Assembly (NCBI RefSeq): GCF_963675165.1
Contig: NC_087379.1
Coordinates: 4,977,442 to 5,041,441, forward strand
Reading direction: 5' to 3'
Source of the DNA: Halichondria panicea
Taxonomy: Eukaryota > Porifera > Demospongiae > Suberitida > Halichondriidae
DNA: 64,000 bases
Shown piece by piece: positions 1-11,862 of the stretch. Each line of letters starts with the position of its first letter. Position 1 is the first letter of the stretch. Under the pieces are notes generated by a model. That model did no database searches and was not told the DNA's origin. It saw only the letters and a program-made list of their open reading frames with translations. Position numbers and translations under genes: made by a program.

Positions 1-2047
1 CTATGCTTATTAATATTGATGGCACGTATTTACGAAAGGAAGGAGTACAAAACACTTTCATATGTGGAGTGAGGACCCCTGAGGTATGCACATGATAATA
101 AAATAATTTCGTACTAGGAAAAGGGTCCAAATGCTAGAATTGTAGTTTGTTCTATCTTCTTTATAGCCCCAGAACATAATTATGCAGGAGCCATAAATTA
201 TATCTGAGACTCCAGGCTTCTTAGTAATTCGACTGACAGTACAGTTGGTTTATATCAGCTTTATGCACTTTATGTACATGCATGTAATTGAAAATAAAGA
301 TGTACACATACGTAGAATTTCCACACCGTGTGTAGTATTTCCCCCAGATGAGGTGCACGTACATTATTTTTCTTGCAGCACCTGGATCACGATGACTTTG
401 AGTTAGAAGTGGACTATTCACTGTTTGACGAGTATGCGTGGCCTAGTATTGCACACAGGGTACCGGCATTTGAATCTTTGAAGGTGACAGTCAACATACT
501 TTGTGTGCTTGTACATTGTATGTAATACAGTGAGTTGAGCCCCTATCTTTGGGAGTAGACCTTCCTTGTCCATATCAGTAAAAAATTGTCCCCATTTATG
601 AGGTTAAAAATGATGATCACCATTTATATGCAAAAGGGTTCGAGAAGCCTCTTTTGTATAGGATCAGCCTGTGCAGTTACTAATTAATTAGCAAGCGATC
701 GTATTTGTATAATCAGGAGCACATTACAGTCTCGAGAATCGCATCTCATGCAAATTTGCAAAGCATGACCTCATATGCAAAACCGCTAAGTGGGTGATGA
801 TCATCAGCGTGCGTGAGCTGACGGTGCACTTTTACCAAGCATAGGTCAATAAAAATGAAAATCTACAGCTAGCTAGTTAACTATAAGCCTGGTAGTAAGC
901 TCTCTCTTCTAAGAACCCCAGTAAGACTCCTAGTATGTGTTAGTCTAGGTCTAGCAAACTTTTTCTTTACATGGATATGCTCCTCTTTTAGAATTTTCTG
1001 TACCTCACCAATGACAGTCTCTTCCATGATGTATACCAACATCCATCAAAGACCTAGCTATTCCCTTTAGCTCTTTTTGGCTCAACCTAGCTCTCCTGCT
1101 CCTGCACTACACAAAATCCGTTCATAATGATAATCACATGCAGGCTGACTGCGGTCTGATTTCCACACCCATGTAGAGTTAAACGCTCCTTCTGTAATGT
1201 GCTCCTGGTATAATGAAAGCACCATGGGTGCTGATGCCTCGGTGGAGCTACATAACATAAAGCATAATTATAGCTTTTATATACACATGATGAACATTTT
1301 TGCATTAATTTTGCTACATGCATTCTCAAAGAGTGGGTAATGATCAACCATGATTGTTGTTAAACAATCGATGCCAAAAGTTTAAATCTAAAACTAATGG
1401 CTGCATCAGCAGGCCTTTCAGCTTTCTTCTCACTCTTGCAGCTATACCAATAGCTAGCTAGCGTTCTAATGCAGAGCTATAACTACTAAGTAGAGTAGCA
1501 ACACTCGGTAAACAAGTTTGGCTATGTGCTCTTCTGAAAAGGCTGCAATGGCATTCCAAGTAAGAACGAAGCATTATTTTTCAAATCCATGAATTAAAAT
1601 CCAAGAAAATATATGACTAGAAGCCTATAGAAACTCTTACTTGCACTTCATTGATCCTTGAGCAGCTGTAGCAGTCTACACAGACACACACACAGACACA
1701 GACACAAACACACTACCGTATACCTCGCTTGCGCATGTACACTGAGGCATAATAATTGATAATTGATAGAGCCTCTCTTTGTCTGTTTGCAGTTGCAAAG
1801 TGCTTGGGCTGGTTACTATGATTACAACACTCTGGATCAAAACGCAATTATCGGGAGGCACCCTGTCATTAATAACTTGGTATTTGCCAATGGCTTTAGT
1901 GGCCATGGCATACAACAGTCACCAGCTGTAGGTAGAGCAGTTAGCGAAATTGTTTTAGATGGTTGTTCGCACTCTATTGATCTCAGTAGATTTTCCTTTG
2001 AAAGAGTTGTGAATGGTCAGCCATACAAAGAAAAAAACATTGTGTAA
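1..2047 (+). CDS. FOXRED1: FOXRED1 C-terminal part (last three exons)
   Basis: The last three coding exons of a FAD-dependent oxidoreductase of the FOXRED1 family are present: 1(open)-83, 379-483 and 1793-2047 with its stop. All junctions are GT-AG and phase 0. They read in one frame through NIDGTYLRKEG, CGVRTPE, AWPSIAHRVPAFESLK, SAWAGYYDYN and FANGFSGHGIQQSPAVGRA. These are the C-terminal landmarks I know from animal FOXRED1, including the Gly-rich segment that closes over FAD. The family is mitochondrial and needed for respiratory complex I assembly. The N-terminal Rossmann part lies outside the window. The 1.3-kb intron 484-1792 holds nothing I recognise beyond simple AC repeats near 1680. 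The gene converges on astacin gene A, 640 bp away. Confidence 0.93.
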
Positions 2048-2688
2048 GAGATATTTTTTTTACATATTCTTACGCCAAACTTCATTCAGATGTGTCTTTA
2101 ATTTTTGTGTGTAATCTTCACCCTAACGGTTTGAATTGGGAATGGAAGTAGTTGAACAATGCTGAGTGGACATAATTAAAGGATTTCGAATGCGAGGCTC
2201 TCGAATTGTGACATCATTATAGATCGCAAACGAAACACACGCAAAGAGCTATAGTGATTATACACACTGTATCCTTGCTGTTTACGTGACGTGCTATACA
2301 TAATATATCCCTTTGATGATTTCACTTCCTAGCTAAGTCGCAATTTGCTGCACTAATTATAACAGAAACCTAATATTTGCTTCCATCCACTCATTCAGCT
2401 GCATGTGGGTTCCAACTTAGAGTCCTCGACCATAATGTTATAGAGCTTTGCTTGCATGTCTGTCTCCTGCATGCCTTATATATATTATGCATGTACAAAC
2501 CTTCTCACCCAAAAATTGACCTCCCAACTAGGTACATCTACGGCTTACATATTAGTACTATGACACTTTCAGCTTTTATGAATAGTATTTTTATAATCAT
2601 GCATGCTTCCAGTAATTGTTTGATCAACAAATGTGAATATTGCTACAGACTGAATAAAATGTTAGTCCTCTAGCTTTTCAAATTGTGC
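2048..2688. other. Convergent intergenic spacer FOXRED1 / astacin A
   Basis: This 641-bp stretch lies between two 3' ends. Only short AT-rich non-conserved ORFs are seen, and no RNA gene or transposon end was recognised. It should hold both 3' UTRs. Its A-side sequence does not match the 3' flank shared by genes B and C. Confidence 0.5.
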
Positions 2689-5600
2689 CTAAAATCCTCT
2701 GAACGATCCTGGGGAAGACACCTCCAGAATCACAGTCAAGATACTTCCTATCCCTGGGACTATGTGATCGGTACACTTCTCTCCACACATCTTCTCAATC
2801 AATTGACCCTCACTTCCAAATCCATCGTACACCGCAACAGAATTAGACGAGCATTGCTCACTGTTGGGAATATCAAAATACTTGAAACGAACTTGGGCAG
2901 AACCGAAGGTAATCCAAGTACATGAAATTGTACCAGTGATAGGGCCTGAGGGAAGATTAGCAGGTCCGAAACGTTGACCCATCGGCATGACTCCACCGCA
3001 AGCAAAGTTTCCTTGAGGGTTGGATAGTAAAACAGGGCAATTCGGAGTGGGTGGTGGTAGTGTAGTTGGGGCAATGGTGGTTGGAGGTGTAGGGGGTCTA
3101 GTAGTTGGCCTGGTGGTGGGTAGGGGAGTGGTTGGATCTGGTGATGTCGTGGCTACTGTAGTTGGCCTGGTGGTAGGTAGGGGAGTGGTTGGACAGACTA
3201 TCGTGTACTCAATCCTGAATCCCGTACGTTTTGGTCCATGATATGGTCCAGCAAAGAAGTATAGTCTGGTATTGCCAATTGCAGTGATGAGAGAAGGTCT
3301 ACCAAGATCACAAATGGTGTGAATTAAGCCGGTAGTATTGTGGATCTTCAAATAATCTTTGGGACAGTTTTCAGTTGTTTTTCCAGCTATCCCAAAAGCT
3401 AAATCATCAAATGTGAGGCGAACATTGCATCCTGGAGAAGGAACTTGGATGTTCCATTCACAGTTAAAATTTAAGGGGTAGTTCGTGGGCCAGGCAGGTG
3501 TTTGGAAGCTTCCAGAGGCACCTGTGAAAAGACTTGGCCCACATATACTAGCAGGTGTGGGGGGCTGTATGGTCGGTGTTGTCGTGGAAATTGTGGTCGT
3601 TCTGGTTGTGGGTGGAGGGACAGTAGTTGGAGTAGTAGGGGGAGCAACAGTTGGTGGGGCTGTATATGAAGTAATGTATTAGATCATAATTATAAAAGGA
3701 TAGAATTGATTTTTCTAAGGCATCTGTATATAGCTGGTCTTATGTGTATAAAAATAATTTCTGCGAAACATGAACGAATGATCAAATGTGGGATCTCATT
3801 TGTTTACCGCCAACATATGCTAAACAGATCATTGTATAACTTATGTGTTCTCTCTTTCCAACACACACCCACACTCATATGCATGGGAAATTGTTTTAGT
3901 GCCCACACGATCTGAAAACATGTACATATTTAGTAATGTCCCTAGCTCACATAGTAATGAAAAATACTTGTGGTGACTTACCAGTAGGTGGTGTTGTTGT
4001 GCAGCTCAGACCATCTGCTTGTAGGTAGTAGCCAGGATTACATTTGCATATATAAGAGCCTCCAGTGTTGTCACAAATATGATCACATCCTCCATTATCG
4101 TATGCACACTCATTGAAATCTGCACGAAAACAAGTGTTTGTGTACATGATCATGACAATCACAGTTAGTGTTTATGCATGTGTTGAGGTAGGCAATTCGA
4201 GTTAAATGCTATTATTATAGCCTCTGAAAACATTAGAGCTGCATTATTCACTTACCAAAGCAAGTACTTGCTGCTGGAGAGTGATAGTATCCATTTTTAC
4301 ATTCACAGCGGTACGATCCGTCAAGATTTGTGCATGTGTGACATCTGTTTGATTGGCCACCACACTCATTGATGTCTGTAGTCAATTATGCACATGCATG
4401 GTAGGTTAAAATAATGTATACATCATAACTATAGAAAGTATAATTATGACCATGCAGGCCAGTCTAAATAATTATTGTGGTTTCAAATTCTGATTGTAGA
4501 ATGCACTTCACTCCGTGCTATAGGATGGTAAATTTATGTTCTACATATCTACGTACAGTCAAATTGTGTAAACCGCTAGCCAATTAAAGTACCTACCAAT
4601 TGTTGAGAAGTCCACCCGAAGTCCCCGCGGTGTACCAGGTCCTGTGTTGCTACTATCAGTGTGGTAGTAGACAGTTGCTGTGTTGTCATACACATAGTTT
4701 GAGGTGTATATCATGCTAGAGCTGCAAAATTTGCCATCTCTAGCATTTCTTGAAAGATATTCACCATCCTCGGGGTTTATAGATCGTCCAGTAAATACTT
4801 GGACATAGTCTTTAATGCACCCAGCACTGTAATTGGAGAGTGTATCTGATAAGAGTCTGAGAACAACTCATACTTGTACATGTTTTGACAAATATTTTGT
4901 ACTGCTACAAATCCGCCAAAATAACAGAGAAAAATCTGAAAACGCCAAAATTACTACCCGTCTATAATAGTTAACATTAAGGTAACTATCCATTCTAGAA
5001 CTGAAACACTAGATTGTAGTAGTTTGCCAAACCATAAACATACATTAAGGTGTCTGCTATGTCAATCAAAAGTAAAGGGCGTACAGACAATGGAATCTAT
5101 GAGTGTATATTATACACAGTAACGATTAATAGTTTTCTGGCAGCGAAGTTACCTCTGCTCTAGGCTGAGTCCTGGAAAACTCAGGCGAACTCTGTATCCT
5201 TCAGGCACCCGAATCACCCATGCACACCTCTGATTCACAATATGGTTGGGATAACTCGGCGAGTAGAATGTTCCACTTTTACCTTCAATGACTCCACCGC
5301 ATGTGATTCCATCCGGAAGGGTCAGGGCTTTAGTACTTTGTGGGTAGGTGCTAATCGGGGGCCTTGTAGAACCTAATATTATAGTATAAAATATATTACA
5401 CTTACTAGTACTATGCAGGCAGGACACTCACCACATCGATAAAGGGCATTTGCTTTAAGAATATCCAAAGGGCTTAGTTCTTGTGCAGAGCCGAACACAA
5501 TTCCCCTGTCTATCGCTACAATAGTCGGATTGCTACGGGACTTTGCAAACGAAGTACCAGTGTAGTGCATAATGCTGGCATAGTCATAGCCATAACCTAA

Positions 5601-6768
5601 TGTAAGTGTTTGACTAGGTCTAGCTTTCGCAAAATTGCCTGCTTGTCCATTACGGATGTTATTTGTGATTACGTTTACGTACTGATCCCGGTCATGCCGA
5701 GTGTGCTCATGATAAAATCCTATTGCATGTCCTATCTCATGAATAGCTGTTCTCAAATACACACATCCCGGACCCAGAGAGACACCTTGAGGTTAATAAT
5801 TGCGATGCAGACGTCCAACATAAGAATAGCACCTAGCATAAAATGGTGTTATGAACATGCTTTCCACAGTCAAATTATCATAAACACAAATCTATAATGA
5901 GACAAACTTACCCATCTCCTGAAAGGATATAGATGAAGTAGGGCTCAGTTTTGCGAGGAAAGAATCGAAGACAAGTTCTGTCTTCCCAGTGCCTCATTGC
6001 CTGCAGGATTACTTCCCTCTCATTTTCTGAATGTTAGAAAGAACAGCTGTGTGAGCTTTTGTTAGATACAAAGCAAACTAATCAAATTAATACATCTTTA
6101 GCAGGGGCGGATCCAGGAAAAATGAAAGGGGGGGGGGCTAGTAGAAAGGGGTGAAGCCCCGTACGAGGGTGGCAGAGCCACCCAGGGGGTGGGTATGGGA
6201 GGGGGCTTTTTTGATTTTTACAATTTGCTCACACTTTTACCTTTGAACTGTCATAATTATTAATAAGTGAATACTGAATATGAAAAAGTTAATACAAAAA
6301 ACTCGTTCTAATCAACAAAAGGATGTATACTGTAGATGTTACATCTACATTCATGCACTCTTGGTACATGAAAGAATCACAATGCCTACCAAGACTGCAC
6401 TGAGAGTGAGAGAAGGTAAGGCTGCTTCCTTGCAACTAGCTGAAAAAGTCTGGTATCTGCTCCGTGTTGCAGCTCAACAGCAGCCTAGCCTAGGAAGAGA
6501 GGCCAGGGATATGATCGAGGCTACAAAACATTGCACAAGGAGCTGACTCAGCAACAGCAATAGTTGACCTATGCACTTTATTAGTAGCTAGCTAGCTAGT
6601 ATATGCAGCAGGGGCAGATCCAGGATTTAAGGAAGGGGAGTTCTTATAGTACTTCTTGTCCGCGCAAAGCGTGGGCAAGAAGTTCACTCGGCGCACAGCG
6701 CCGAAATTTTTATGACCACGCCCCTTTTAAAGTACCACGCCCACTAATTAACCCTCGTGTTCTCCCTC

Positions 6769-7104
6769 TAGATGGGCGTGCCCGTCCCCAGCCATAAAAA
6801 TGGGGGGACGGGTTTCAGCCCTATCTAGCATTCGTTCTGCTGCAGAAAATCATGCAGCACCAATCAGATTGCAGACTGCTTACGTAATACATTTTAAGCA
6901 CCAATCGGATTGTATAATTCTTACGTAATGCATTCCTTGGCTTCCCAGCTCCTCCCCTTCTCTGCAGCAAGCTGAGCTCTGTGGTTAGAGGCGCGGCTAA
7001 TATTAACTATATTCATAGTTAGTACGGGAACAGCAGAACGAATGCTAAATAGGGCTGAAACCCGTCCCCCCATTTTTATGGCTGGGGACGGGCACGCCCA
7101 TCTA
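6769..7104. mobile_element. 336-bp Mutator-like MITE with 74-bp TIRs
   Basis: The termini 6769-6842 and 7031-7104 are inverted repeats of 74 bp with a single mismatch, starting TAGATGGGCGTGCCCGTCCC. A perfect 9-bp direct repeat TTCTCCCTC flanks the element (6760-6768 and 7105-7113). Long TIRs plus a 9-bp target duplication is the signature of Mutator-like elements. The centre carries two imperfect copies of an AGCACCAATC(A/G)GATTG...CTTACGTAAT(A/G)CATT unit. It has no coding capacity. The near-identical arms suggest a recent insertion. Confidence 0.9.
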
Positions 7105-7384
7105 TTCTCCCTCATGATTTATAAACACAGGAGAGATGGTTGTGACTGGAGGAAAGATAGTAGTGGTCCCCAGTGGAAAGACAGACGGTGGTGGCTGGTG
7201 AAGAGGAGACTTGGCTATAGACTTGTAGAACTTGACCATCAATATATTAATGATTATAGCAATTATACATGTAAGTATGCAGTGTCATTCAATATGCAGT
7301 GTCATGCACTCTCCCTTACCTGAAACTTTCCTCTTCTTACACCAGGAGTCAAGGATTCATGGCTAGATATAATAATATTATCGC

Positions 7385-9600
7385 TTGACAACGGTGTGTT
7401 ACTCACAGGGTGACTTTGTGAAAGCTCGCGAACTGCTACAGCAAGTAGACTGGGACAACATACTACACACAGAAGATATTGACACCTGTTGGGAGAAATG
7501 GCAAACCTTGTTCCTGAATATAATGAACCAATGCATACCCAAAAAAACTCTTCCTCGCCGAAAGCACCTACCATGGATTAACCACTCGCTCTTATCATCT
7601 ATTAAACAGAGAAACTCCTTACTAAAGAAATACAAGTTAACTGGTAACCCAGTAACTCTTCTACACTTTAAATACACAAGGAACAAAATTACCTCTGAAC
7701 TTCGTAAAGCCAAAAGAGCTTTCTTTAAGAAACTCCATCACGCTGACTCTAAGACTTTTTGGAAACTGTACAAAACTCTCAACAGGAAGGAAACTAATAT
7801 ACCCTCTCTAAGATGCCCACTGTCTGGCACTGTGACAAATAGTCGAGCTAAAGCAAACATTCTCAATGAACAATTCTTCAAAAACTTCAACAACCATTCT
7901 GGCAATTTACCAGGAAACAGCCTGTTTGACACTAATACTCTGTCTAATTTACCTGATGACTTCCTTTGCTCAGAGGATATACTTCTTCCACTTCTCACTA
8001 CGCTGGATGTAAAAAAATCAACTGGAGCGGACGGCATCTCAGCTCTAATGCTAAAAAACACTGCACATTCTATAACCCCTAGCCTCTCCAAACTTTTCAA
8101 TCTCTCTATCAAAACTGGTAAGGTTCCCAGAGACTGGAAGTTCGCCCATGTGGTCCCAATCCCAAAGTCTGGTGACAGAGAAAATCCTGCGAACTATAGA
8201 CCAATATCTATTCTGCCTGTCATCAGCAAAATTCTGGAGAGGCACATACTGAGCGTCATGACAACCCACCTCAATACTAACTCTCCCCTGTCCTCTCAAC
8301 AATGGGGATTATCTGCGGGGAAATCCACAACTGCAGCCCTCATATCTTTTTCACATGACTGCCTTCAATCCCTGGATGGGGGTAAAGAGATGTGTTTGGT
8401 GTTTTTCGATCTCAGCAAGGCCTTTGACTCAGTCCCTCACCTTCCTTTGCTAAACAAACTAAAACAAATTGGATTAAACCCATTCATCACCAAATGGATT
8501 GAAAGCTATCTATCGGGAAGGCTCCAGCTGGTTGTTCTTGATGGTGTAGAATCAAGCCTCCTACCTGTGATTTCAGGAGTCCATCAGGGGTCTATTCTTG
8601 GCCCTCTACTCTTCCTAATCTATATTGACAAGGCTGCCAGCTGTGTGTCATGGAGCAGCATGGCAATGTATGCTGACGACATCGCACTCTACAGGTCAAT
8701 CAGTTCACAATCTGACTACTCAAAACTCCAGGATGATGTGAACTCACTCTGTAACTGGATATCCCACAATCACTTGAAGTTAAACGTTCAAAAATGTTGC
8801 TACATGACCTTCTCTAGGAAACACTCACCCACACTTTCGAACTCCACTCTTACTATTGACGACAATTTTTCTCTCTCCAGGGTAGATGTTTTCAAATACC
8901 TTGGTGTCAACTTTTCAAGTGATTTCTCCTGGACCAAGCATATTACTTCTACATGCAATAAATCGAGAAAACTTATTGGCATGCTCCACAGGAGCTTTTA
9001 CAAATACTCGAAACCTGACTCTACCTCAAACTTATACAAATCACTAATTAGACCTCACTTAGAATACGCCTCTGCTGTCTGGAGTCCCCACTTGGCTAAG
9101 GACATCAAGTTACTGGAGGACACCCAGAAGTTTGCCCTCAAAGTGTGCACAAAGAAATGGGATGAGAATTATGAGACACTGCTAACCATGTGCAACATAA
9201 AAACGCTAGCTATGCGTCGGAGCATAGTCAGACTCTGCCTACTCTTCAAGATCATATCAGGGGACATAACCTATCCGAATCTTCCGTTCACCATTAAAGT
9301 CCAGCCTTACCAATTAAGACATCTGAACACTACACAGCTTTCGGTCCCATTTGCGACATCTAATAACTTCAAATTTCCCTTCTTCGCAGATACTATTACA
9401 GCCTGGAATAGTTTAGGTTTTGACACAGTTGGCATATCACTTGCAAAAATAAGTTACTGTAGATTAATTAAGTGTACATGTCGGTTGTTGTGTATTGTTT
9501 TTGTTAGGTAACTGATTTGAATTAGCTACTATTCTGCTATTTTCTGTTACCTTTGCTGTATGCATAAATTTGTTTAATAAAAAAAATAAAAAAAAAAAAA
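7385..9600 (+). mobile_element. 5'-truncated LINE with reverse transcriptase ORF
   Basis: One uninterrupted 708-codon ORF (7385-9511) encodes the linker after the endonuclease, the reverse transcriptase and the C-terminal region of a non-LTR retrotransposon of the CR1/jockey-like group. RT landmarks in order are TGADGIS, NYRPISILPVISKILE, FDLSKAFDSVPH, GVHQGSILGPLLFLIYID and catalytic YADD, followed by LGVNFSSDFSW and the LEYASAVWSP segment. AATAAA and an A-rich tail follow at 9575-9600. No apurinic endonuclease domain precedes the ORF, so the copy is 5' truncated. The RT reading frame is intact. I could not find an unambiguous target duplication or the exact 5' end. It is nested inside the inner TIR element. 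Confidence 0.92.
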
Positions 9601-10457
9601 ATATGGCTGCAGTAGCCAGCCCCACCCTCTTGTTATGTACATGTAGAGAGAACCCGCCCCACCCTTTTATTATGCAAAGAGAACCAGCCCCACCCTTTTA
9701 TTAAGCAGAGAGGACGTACTTTGTACGACTTTGTCACGACAGTACAGTTAGCTAGCTAGCTAATATATACAAGCTGGAAGGGTAGTTCGTACGAACCCAA
9801 CGAACTACCTCTGGATCCGCCCCTGTGCAGTATGTCTATAGCTAGCCTACATCCTTTATACTCTTAGTAGCTAGACTTGGCTGTTGTCTAGCATCTCTTA
9901 AGTCAGTGAGTTTACATGCAGATGCATAAATAACAAGGTTGGTGGCAAAATTGTTGTAACCTCAGACTAGAAATACATAGGTAGTTTTTCAAAAGGGGGG
10001 GCTTCAGCCCCTCAAAACTACGCCCTGGATCCGCCCCTGTTTAGAGACACCACATTTGTAATCTAAGTCACGTCTGGTAACTACCAGTCTATCACATATC
10101 ATCTTACCACTAAAGTCTGAAGAAATGGTGTATGGTACTCGTGCATCCGGCCATAGAGCGCTGGAATGAAGTATCGCATTTCTCCTAGTTTTTGTCTGAT
10201 CTGTGGACTGATTCTTGCCGTGAGGAACTTCGATGAATGCCATGTCTCCAATGTGCTTTATCATGGCTGCAGATTAATTTTATAGATACTGTACTATGAC
10301 ATTGATACAACCACAAACCTGCTTTGGCTGAAGGGTCTGAGAAATGTCCATTAAACTCATCTTTGACCTCCTCTACATTCTTGTCTGTTGATTTCTCATG
10401 AGTGGAAGATGCCAGGTGAAATATGAGCAGAAGAGTTATGAAGATTTGCTGTAGCAT

Positions 10458-11030
10458 TCTGTTTGTCTGTAGTGAGTTAGTAGTTCAGCTTTCTGGTTAT
10501 TGGTTGACTACTAACCTGACTACTCATCTCCCAGTCACACTGACAGTGTGAAAATGGACTATATACAAACTATCGTGCTTTTGTCTGTGCCTCTCATCTG
10601 TGGTACGCTGAGTTATTTTATAGGATAGTATAGTAATCCTGGTATTGCCAGTTTGTGGTTTCTAAAGTTTCCAGCTGCCCACGCATTCTTGAGATCTGAC
10701 ACTGGTGACCTTAGACACAGGAAGAGTTGCTATGAAACCTACACTAACATGATAATAGCCATCTCCTTTTTAAGTATCTATGCATGTTTTGTCATTATGC
10801 ATTACCTAATTTGGAGAACACAGCAGTTTAGCATACCTATAGAACAATATAAATCTGAAAGGTGAACACTAATCCGATTTTAGCTGAGCATAGGTCTATT
10901 AGGTTTTCTTGTCTCCTCCCCTCTGATGCCACCTCTTTCACGCAGTATTGCTGATCTTGCCAAAATGAAGCCATGTGTTAATTTGTGCATGTGTATAAAT
11001 TATATGCTGTTTATGATGTCAAAACTAATA
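10458..11030. promoter_or_regulatory. Upstream region of astacin A
   Basis: On the minus strand a TATAAAAT (10615-10622) corresponds to the TATA-like box of gene B. In A it is 158-165 bp before the ATG rather than 66-73 bp, because about 92 bp (10518-10609, flanked by CTGA) is present here and absent from B. The extra segment brings its own minus-strand GTATATAG at 10559-10566. Promoter roles are inferred from position only. Confidence 0.4.
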
Positions 11031-11252
11031 CCGTATAGCGCGAAATTTTCGAGGCACTTCCTCTACATTGCACACAATGTTCGTAGAATGACTGCTTACC
11101 GGAAGCCACGCCTTTAATCTCTTTGTACGTTATGCCAGATAATTCTAATTTTCTAATTAAAGAATAATTTTATTTTCATGTAGGATTGCTAACCCACAAA
11201 ATCAGCGAAAATTAAGCACCTCGAAAATTTCGCGCTATATATAGCTATACGG
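11031..11252. mobile_element. TA-flanked CCGTATAGCGCG MITE, copy 1
   Basis: The termini are near-inverted repeats: left CCGTATAGCGCGAAATTTT, right AAAATTTCGCGC followed by TATACGG with a short insertion. TA flanks both sides (11029-11030, 11253-11254). It is non-coding and typical of a Tc1/mariner-type MITE. An orthologous copy sits at the same place upstream of gene B (16924-17132), so insertion predates the tandem duplication. Confidence 0.75.
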
Positions 11253-11649
11253 TAGTACCAAAATAATGAAATGACTTGCTACGTAACACTGTATCTAGCC
11301 TCGAATCCAGGCCGATTAAAATACATATACGGCCTGGTTTCGAGGCTACACGTACATCCAGCATTGAATCAAAATAAGGATAATGACGCCCTCGACCCCT
11401 CATCCTGTTTTAACAGGAAGTGGATCAGTGTGCCGAGAACTATTGTGACCATTCATCAGTTGTGTTAATTCAATTGCAATTTCACACTTCCATGCTGCTC
11501 TGACAAATTTATAGGTAGATTTACTGCTGTGACGCGAATAAACCATTCCGGTCAATATCTTTTAGGCCAATTAGGAGATTGGTATACCACTTTGGTTTGT
11601 ACGTTACGGTTACTTGGAAGTGGAGGTGTAGTGAGAGGAAGGTACGGTA

Positions 11650-11862
11650 GTAGGACGAGAGGTGCATGAGTCTAGTGGTTGGATGTGGTGTTGTCGTGGC
11701 AACTGTAGTTTGCCAGGTGATGGATGGGGGAGTAGTTGGACGTGGTGTTGTCGTGGCTACTGTAGTTGGTATAGTTTTGGGTGAGGGAGTGTATGGTCAG
11801 ACTGCATGTGATTGTCATATGTACTCAATCCTGAATCCCTTACAAAGAGGTCCACGAGTTGG
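11650..11862 (-). pseudogene. Relic of an astacin CUB/linker exon
   Basis: Read on the minus strand this segment still shows GFRIEY followed by PKTIPTTVATTTPRPTT-type linker, as in the last exon of the cluster genes, but the frame is broken and there is no flanking CUB, EGF or protease exon. It is the fossil of a former paralogue. A second copy lies at 17520-17725. Confidence 0.7.

Larger units (their letters stand above)
6609..9825. mobile_element. Inner TIR element of the same family, TGCAG duplication
   Basis: It begins CAGGGGCAGATCCAGG at 6609, ends CTGGATCCGCCCCTG at 9825, and is flanked by TGCAG (6604-6608, 9826-9830). It is inserted inside the outer element and has the same terminal motif and the same 5-bp duplication length. 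It was itself invaded by a MULE-like MITE (6769-7104) and by a LINE (about 7380-9600). Near its right end (9610-9705) a unit resembling AGCCCCACCCTTTTATTA occurs three times. No transposase ORF of its own was seen. Confidence 0.85.
6102..10039. mobile_element. Outer TIR element in intron 2 of astacin A, TTTAG duplication
   Basis: The element starts CAGGGGCGGATCCAGG and ends with the reverse complement. It is flanked by a 5-bp direct repeat TTTAG (6097-6101 and 10040-10044). Gene B carries the uninterrupted site (catctttagagacacc, 16020-16035), so the borders are fixed by an empty-site comparison. Its own sequence is about 6102-6603 and 9831-10039; the rest is a nested insertion. The ends also hold G-runs and a short inverted GGGGCTTCAGCCCC-type tract. 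No transposase was recognised. The 5-bp duplication and TIR do not let me assign a superfamily. Confidence 0.88.
2689..10457 (-). pseudogene. Astacin A: astacin-CUB-EGF-CUB gene with nonsense codon
   Basis: Near-copy of gene B. The nine exons are 10457-10319, 10266-10108, 6026-5912, 5832-5432, 5372-5153, 4826-4597, 4375-4256, 4119-3982 and 3659-2689, all with GT-AG borders and the same phases as B. Signal peptide, RxRR-type site, HEIGHAIGFYHEH, SIMHY, CUB, two EGF modules, Thr/Pro linker, CUB and a terminal CUB-like module are all still readable. In exon 4 the codon at 5793-5795 is TAA where B has CAA (residue 151), 18 residues before the first zinc histidine, so translation should stop before the active site. 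A second change (TAG at 2689-2691) removes the last five residues relative to B. Intron 2 is about 4.1 kb because of nested transposons, against 145 bp in B. It is probably a young pseudogene or null allele, and a sequencing error at one base is not excluded. Confidence 0.85.

Noticed and set aside
2377-2673. 98-codon plus-strand frame downstream of FOXRED1
   Set aside because: AT-rich and without recognisable content; it lies in the probable 3' UTR region.
3020-3241. Plus-strand Val/Gly-rich reading frames opposite the last exons of A-D (also 12900-13139, 18750-18971, 19287-19622, 19938-20198, 24351-24797)
   Set aside because: They are the antisense of the Thr/Pro linker codons, lack conserved domains and splice logic, and vary with linker length.
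7042-7323. Plus-strand 93-codon frame across the MITE border
   Set aside because: It starts inside a non-coding MITE arm and crosses its target duplication; it is a chance frame.
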